Assembly: GCA_016630955.3 (NCBI GenBank)
Contig: CM049992.1
Location: forward strand, 1,488,001 to 1,552,000
Direction: 5' to 3'
Source of the DNA: Didymella arachidicola
Lineage: Eukaryota > Ascomycota > Dothideomycetes > Pleosporales > Didymellaceae
DNA: 64,000 nt
A program made the translations under genes and the position numbers. This document shows positions 61,457 to 64,000 of this stretch, in pieces. Below the pieces are notes generated by a model. The model did no database searches and had not been told where the DNA came from. It saw only the letters and a list, made by a program, of their open reading frames with translations. Each line of letters starts with the position of its first letter. Position 1 is the stretch's first letter.

Positions 61457-62803
61457 TTTCCCCCTTCCCCCGGATTACGCCGCTCTACCGGGTCAGGCCA
61501 GCCAGCTGCAGGAGGCGACTGCCGCGTGAAACCCTTCCAGAACGTGCGTGCGCCTCTTGTCCTCGCAGTGGAGACGCACAGGTACCCAGATTCCAGATTC
61601 CAGACCACGCGCCCCTACCTCGTCCACTCCGGTCTCCAGACAGTGGGGAAGGGGAAACCCTTCCTCCTTCCCCGTACTCTGCGCCGTGTCTCCGTATTAC
61701 CCCAGTGCGGCGCCAGTGCAGTCCTCGATACCAACCTACTACTCTGTAGGTCTGACGGCGCCGCCCGAGGTCCAAGGCCTCCCTTGTTCTTCTTCTTCTT
61801 CTTGTCGTCATTTATCGTTGCCCATGCCCGTTTACGAACCTTGATACCACCGTGTAGCGTCTGCAGACGCGCGAGTTTGTTGTTGTTGTAACCTTACTGC
61901 TGAGCGCTGCGTTTTTGTCATGGCGTGTGACGTTTTTTTTTTTTTGTATACGAGATGATGAATGAATATTACGATCTAGCATGCAACAATACTACTATTA
62001 TCATAACCACCCAGAACTGAGCGTTGCGACGATTGAGTAATCGTGTATGAACTCGCTGTCTGTGTGTGTGTGTGTGTGGTACTTACCTCTCCTATATATC
62101 CTCGACCTGAATTTTTACCATCGCCATTATTCCTCTGACAAAATAATTCACGAGCACGTAACGTAACCCCCATGACGTACTTTTGTGATTCGGCAATCAA
62201 TTAAAGCCCTATTCAACGGACTAGTCCCACAACACCGCCCAGCAAATCCACAAAAGATAAGCGTCTATTTGACGGCTTGGTCCCTGAAGCGGCCTGTACG
62301 CGCGAGCTTATCAACTCAACCACAGCGACGCCACTGTTCCCAATGCCCAGCACCACAGCACAGCCCCCGTCGGCGCCTGGGCTCTCGAACGAGGTACCGC
62401 GGAGCCTTGCGCCCTTTGATGTTAAAAAATGGAGGGGATTGACTATCTTGGGACTAGCGCGGCGCAAGCTCGCTCGCTGGACCTGCTGTGCGTAGGCTAA
62501 GATGATGCGGCTCAATGCGGCGCCAGACCAACCCTTCTCGGTCTTTCGCGGCTCCAGGCTCATTCGCCAGCGCGAGCCTCAACCACCGTCCTGTACCCAC
62601 CAATGCGAAAGGCGACCCACGGACCTGGGGAAACAATGGGCGCTGGGCAAAACCTCCACATGGTTCCTGGCCTGGGTCTGTGCCAGCCGATGTCGGTCGG
62701 GCCGACGAATTCTTCATAAAGTGCTCTTGTCGTCCCTCTGGACAATATTCATCCTCGTGTGCCACCATCTCAATCGATACCCCGGATCACACACCGACTT
62801 ACC
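61367..62803. other. Interval upstream of the transporter
   Basis: About 1.4 kb with the 3' region of the 1220-aa gene and the promoter of the transporter. It contains a TTC run near 61787-61804, a 13-T run at 61933-61945 and a (TG)9 run at 62061-62078. A 116-codon minus-strand frame at 62213-62563 is unsupported. Confidence 0.4.
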
Positions 62804-64000
62804 ATGGGATTCTCAAACGACAAGCCCGGCGAAGACGTCGAGTACGGCAGCGCGCTCAAGGCAGAGGACACCCATGTGCAGGGCCAGACTGATGCTGTTT
62901 TCGGTGAGATTGTCGAGGGAGGACCCAACTATCGCAGCGTATGTTCCCCATGGTGATTCCTACGACTTGCTTGTCTTAACACCCGGCAGGTCAACTGGTG
63001 GGGGTCCTCCATCATCATGATGAAGACGCAGATCGGTCTCGGTGTGCTGTCCATCCCCGCTGCGTTTGACGCCCTGGGCCTGATCCCGGGCATCATCGCA
63101 CTGCTCGCCATCGGAGGCATCACGCTGTGGTCTGGCTACATGGTCGGCACATTCAAGATGCGTCACCCCGAGACGTACGGTATCGAGGACGTGGGGCAAA
63201 AGCTGTTTGGGCGCGCAGGCCGTGAGGTGCTTGGTCTGGCGTTTGCTTTATGTGGGTCCTTACCTTATGGAAACATGGTTCTCCAGAACCCCGGAGTTGA
63301 GCTGGACTGACTAGAACAGTGTGGACGTGCGTTGCCGGTTCCGGTATGCTGGGTATTTCTATCGGTTTGAACTCGCTGTCTGACCATGGCGCGTGTACCG
63401 CCATCTTCGTGGCTGTGGCGTGCTTCGTTGGCTTCTGTCTTGCTTCGATAAAGACTCTGGGCAAGCTGTCCTGGATTGCGTGGGTTGGTCTTGTGGGTAT
63501 CATGTCAGCCAGTATGTGTTGCGGCAGTCCTCGATCAAAGGAAAATCTACTGACCACTACAGTCATCACCCTCACCGTCTCAGTCAGTCTCCAGGATCGC
63601 CCCTCTGCGGCGCCTCAGTTTGGCCCTTGGGAGTCGGACTTTGAGCTCTTCAAATCGCCTACCTTTGCGGAGGCTGCGGCTGCGCTGTCCAGTATCGTCT
63701 TCGCGTTTTGCGGTATCCCCGCTTACTTCAACGTTGTGTCTGAGATGAAGAACCCAGACGAGTACTTCAAGGCCTTGTCGCTGTGCCAATTCGTCATGAC
63801 TTCCATCTACATTGCCATTGGCGTCGTCGTCTACTACTACTGCGGATCCTTCGTCGCGTCGCCCGCGCTGGGATCCGCAGGTGTGTTGATGAAGAAAGTG
63901 TGCTACGGGCTCGCGCTCCCGGGTCTACTCGCCTCGGTCATCCTAGTCACTCACGTGAGTTCATATATTCCGCTCTTTGCGAACAAACATACTGACCTCA
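62804..64000 (+). CDS. Amino-acid transporter, AAAP family (partial)
   Basis: Exons 62804-62938, 62990-63251, 63320-63511 and 63563-63954 join in frame to 327 aa; a fifth intron starts at 63955 (GTGAGT) and the gene leaves the window. It is a polytopic plasma- or vacuolar-membrane amino-acid transporter of the AAAP (Aa_trans) family. After a hydrophilic N terminus (about 45 aa), the first helix contains the characteristic WWGSSIIMMKTQIGLGVLSI, followed by further helices (GIIALLAIGGITLWSGYMVG, ACTAIFVAVACFVGFCLAS, IVFAFCGIPAYFNVVSEMKN, a segment typical of the family). It resembles fungal neutral amino-acid permeases such as MTR, but the substrate is not readable. The ATG at 62804 has the context ACCATGG. 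Confidence 0.9.

Noticed and set aside
62213..62563. A 116-codon minus-strand frame upstream of the transporter
   Set aside because: No domain and no splicing evidence; the region is more simply the transporter promoter.
1..64000. A secondary-metabolite gene cluster
   Set aside because: No polyketide synthase, peptide synthetase, terpene cyclase or pathway regulator is seen beside the oxidoreductase; isolated reductase and hydrolase genes are not enough.

Overview
The window reads as nuclear DNA of a filamentous ascomycete (Pezizomycotina; Dothideomycetes is my guess, not proven). Reasons: short GT-AG introns of about 46-106 nt, single-exon genes on both strands with no operons, plant cell-wall hydrolases, a HET-domain protein, F-box/leucine-rich-like proteins, an alanine tRNA and pogo/Fot-type DNA transposons. 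Splice models were built by eye from donor and acceptor motifs plus frame continuity; exon coordinates are given in each entry.

Left part (1-20 kb) is gene-poor and repeat-rich. It holds a spliced gene fragment of unknown function (1088-1675), a GH11 xylanase (2321-2989), an intact pogo-like transposon with perfect 44-bp terminal inverted repeats (3742-5841), a tandem pair of F-box/LRR-like paralogues (7419-8885 and 9347-10900), a small Ala/Ser-rich secreted protein (12249-12812), and a dUTPase/dCTP-deaminase-fold gene (12931-13434). A second pogo-like transposon, with one nonsense codon, sits 19 bp upstream of that gene's ATG (13454-15291). Then come a GH28 exo-polygalacturonase-like gene (15501-16896), a short foldback element resembling a MITE (17552-17810), and a possible decayed gene (18932-19372).

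Middle part (20-45 kb) is denser. It carries a forkhead transcription factor (20302-21967), a divergently transcribed pair made of the splicing factor Cactin (23205-25006) and the end-joining factor XLF/Nej1 (25259-26960), a five-exon 983-aa disordered orphan (27308-30479), a HET-domain protein (31604-32821), a 940-aa protein with a C-terminal CaaX box (33897-36719), an F-box protein (37688-38851), a single-pass membrane protein built with a 15-nt microexon (40286-41482), a cupin (41674-42396) and a secreted right-handed beta-helix protein (43132-44196).

Right part (45-64 kb) has a tRNA-Ala(AGC) gene (45712-45783), a MetX-like alpha/beta hydrolase (46615-47592), a medium-chain oxidoreductase (48145-49230), two very large disordered-rich proteins of 1389 aa and 1220 aa in divergent orientation across a 2.5-kb interval full of simple repeats and ACGT-core motifs, and an amino-acid transporter cut by the right edge (62804-64000).

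The genes do not form one obvious pathway. The xylanase, the polygalacturonase and the beta-helix protein fit a plant-associated life style. I see no polyketide or peptide synthetase cluster, CRISPR array, rDNA or organelle DNA. The most unusual things are the two transposon insertions and their structural details, the MITE-like element, the perfect hairpin at 6967-7018, the prenylation signal on the 940-aa protein, and the terminal and internal microexons.
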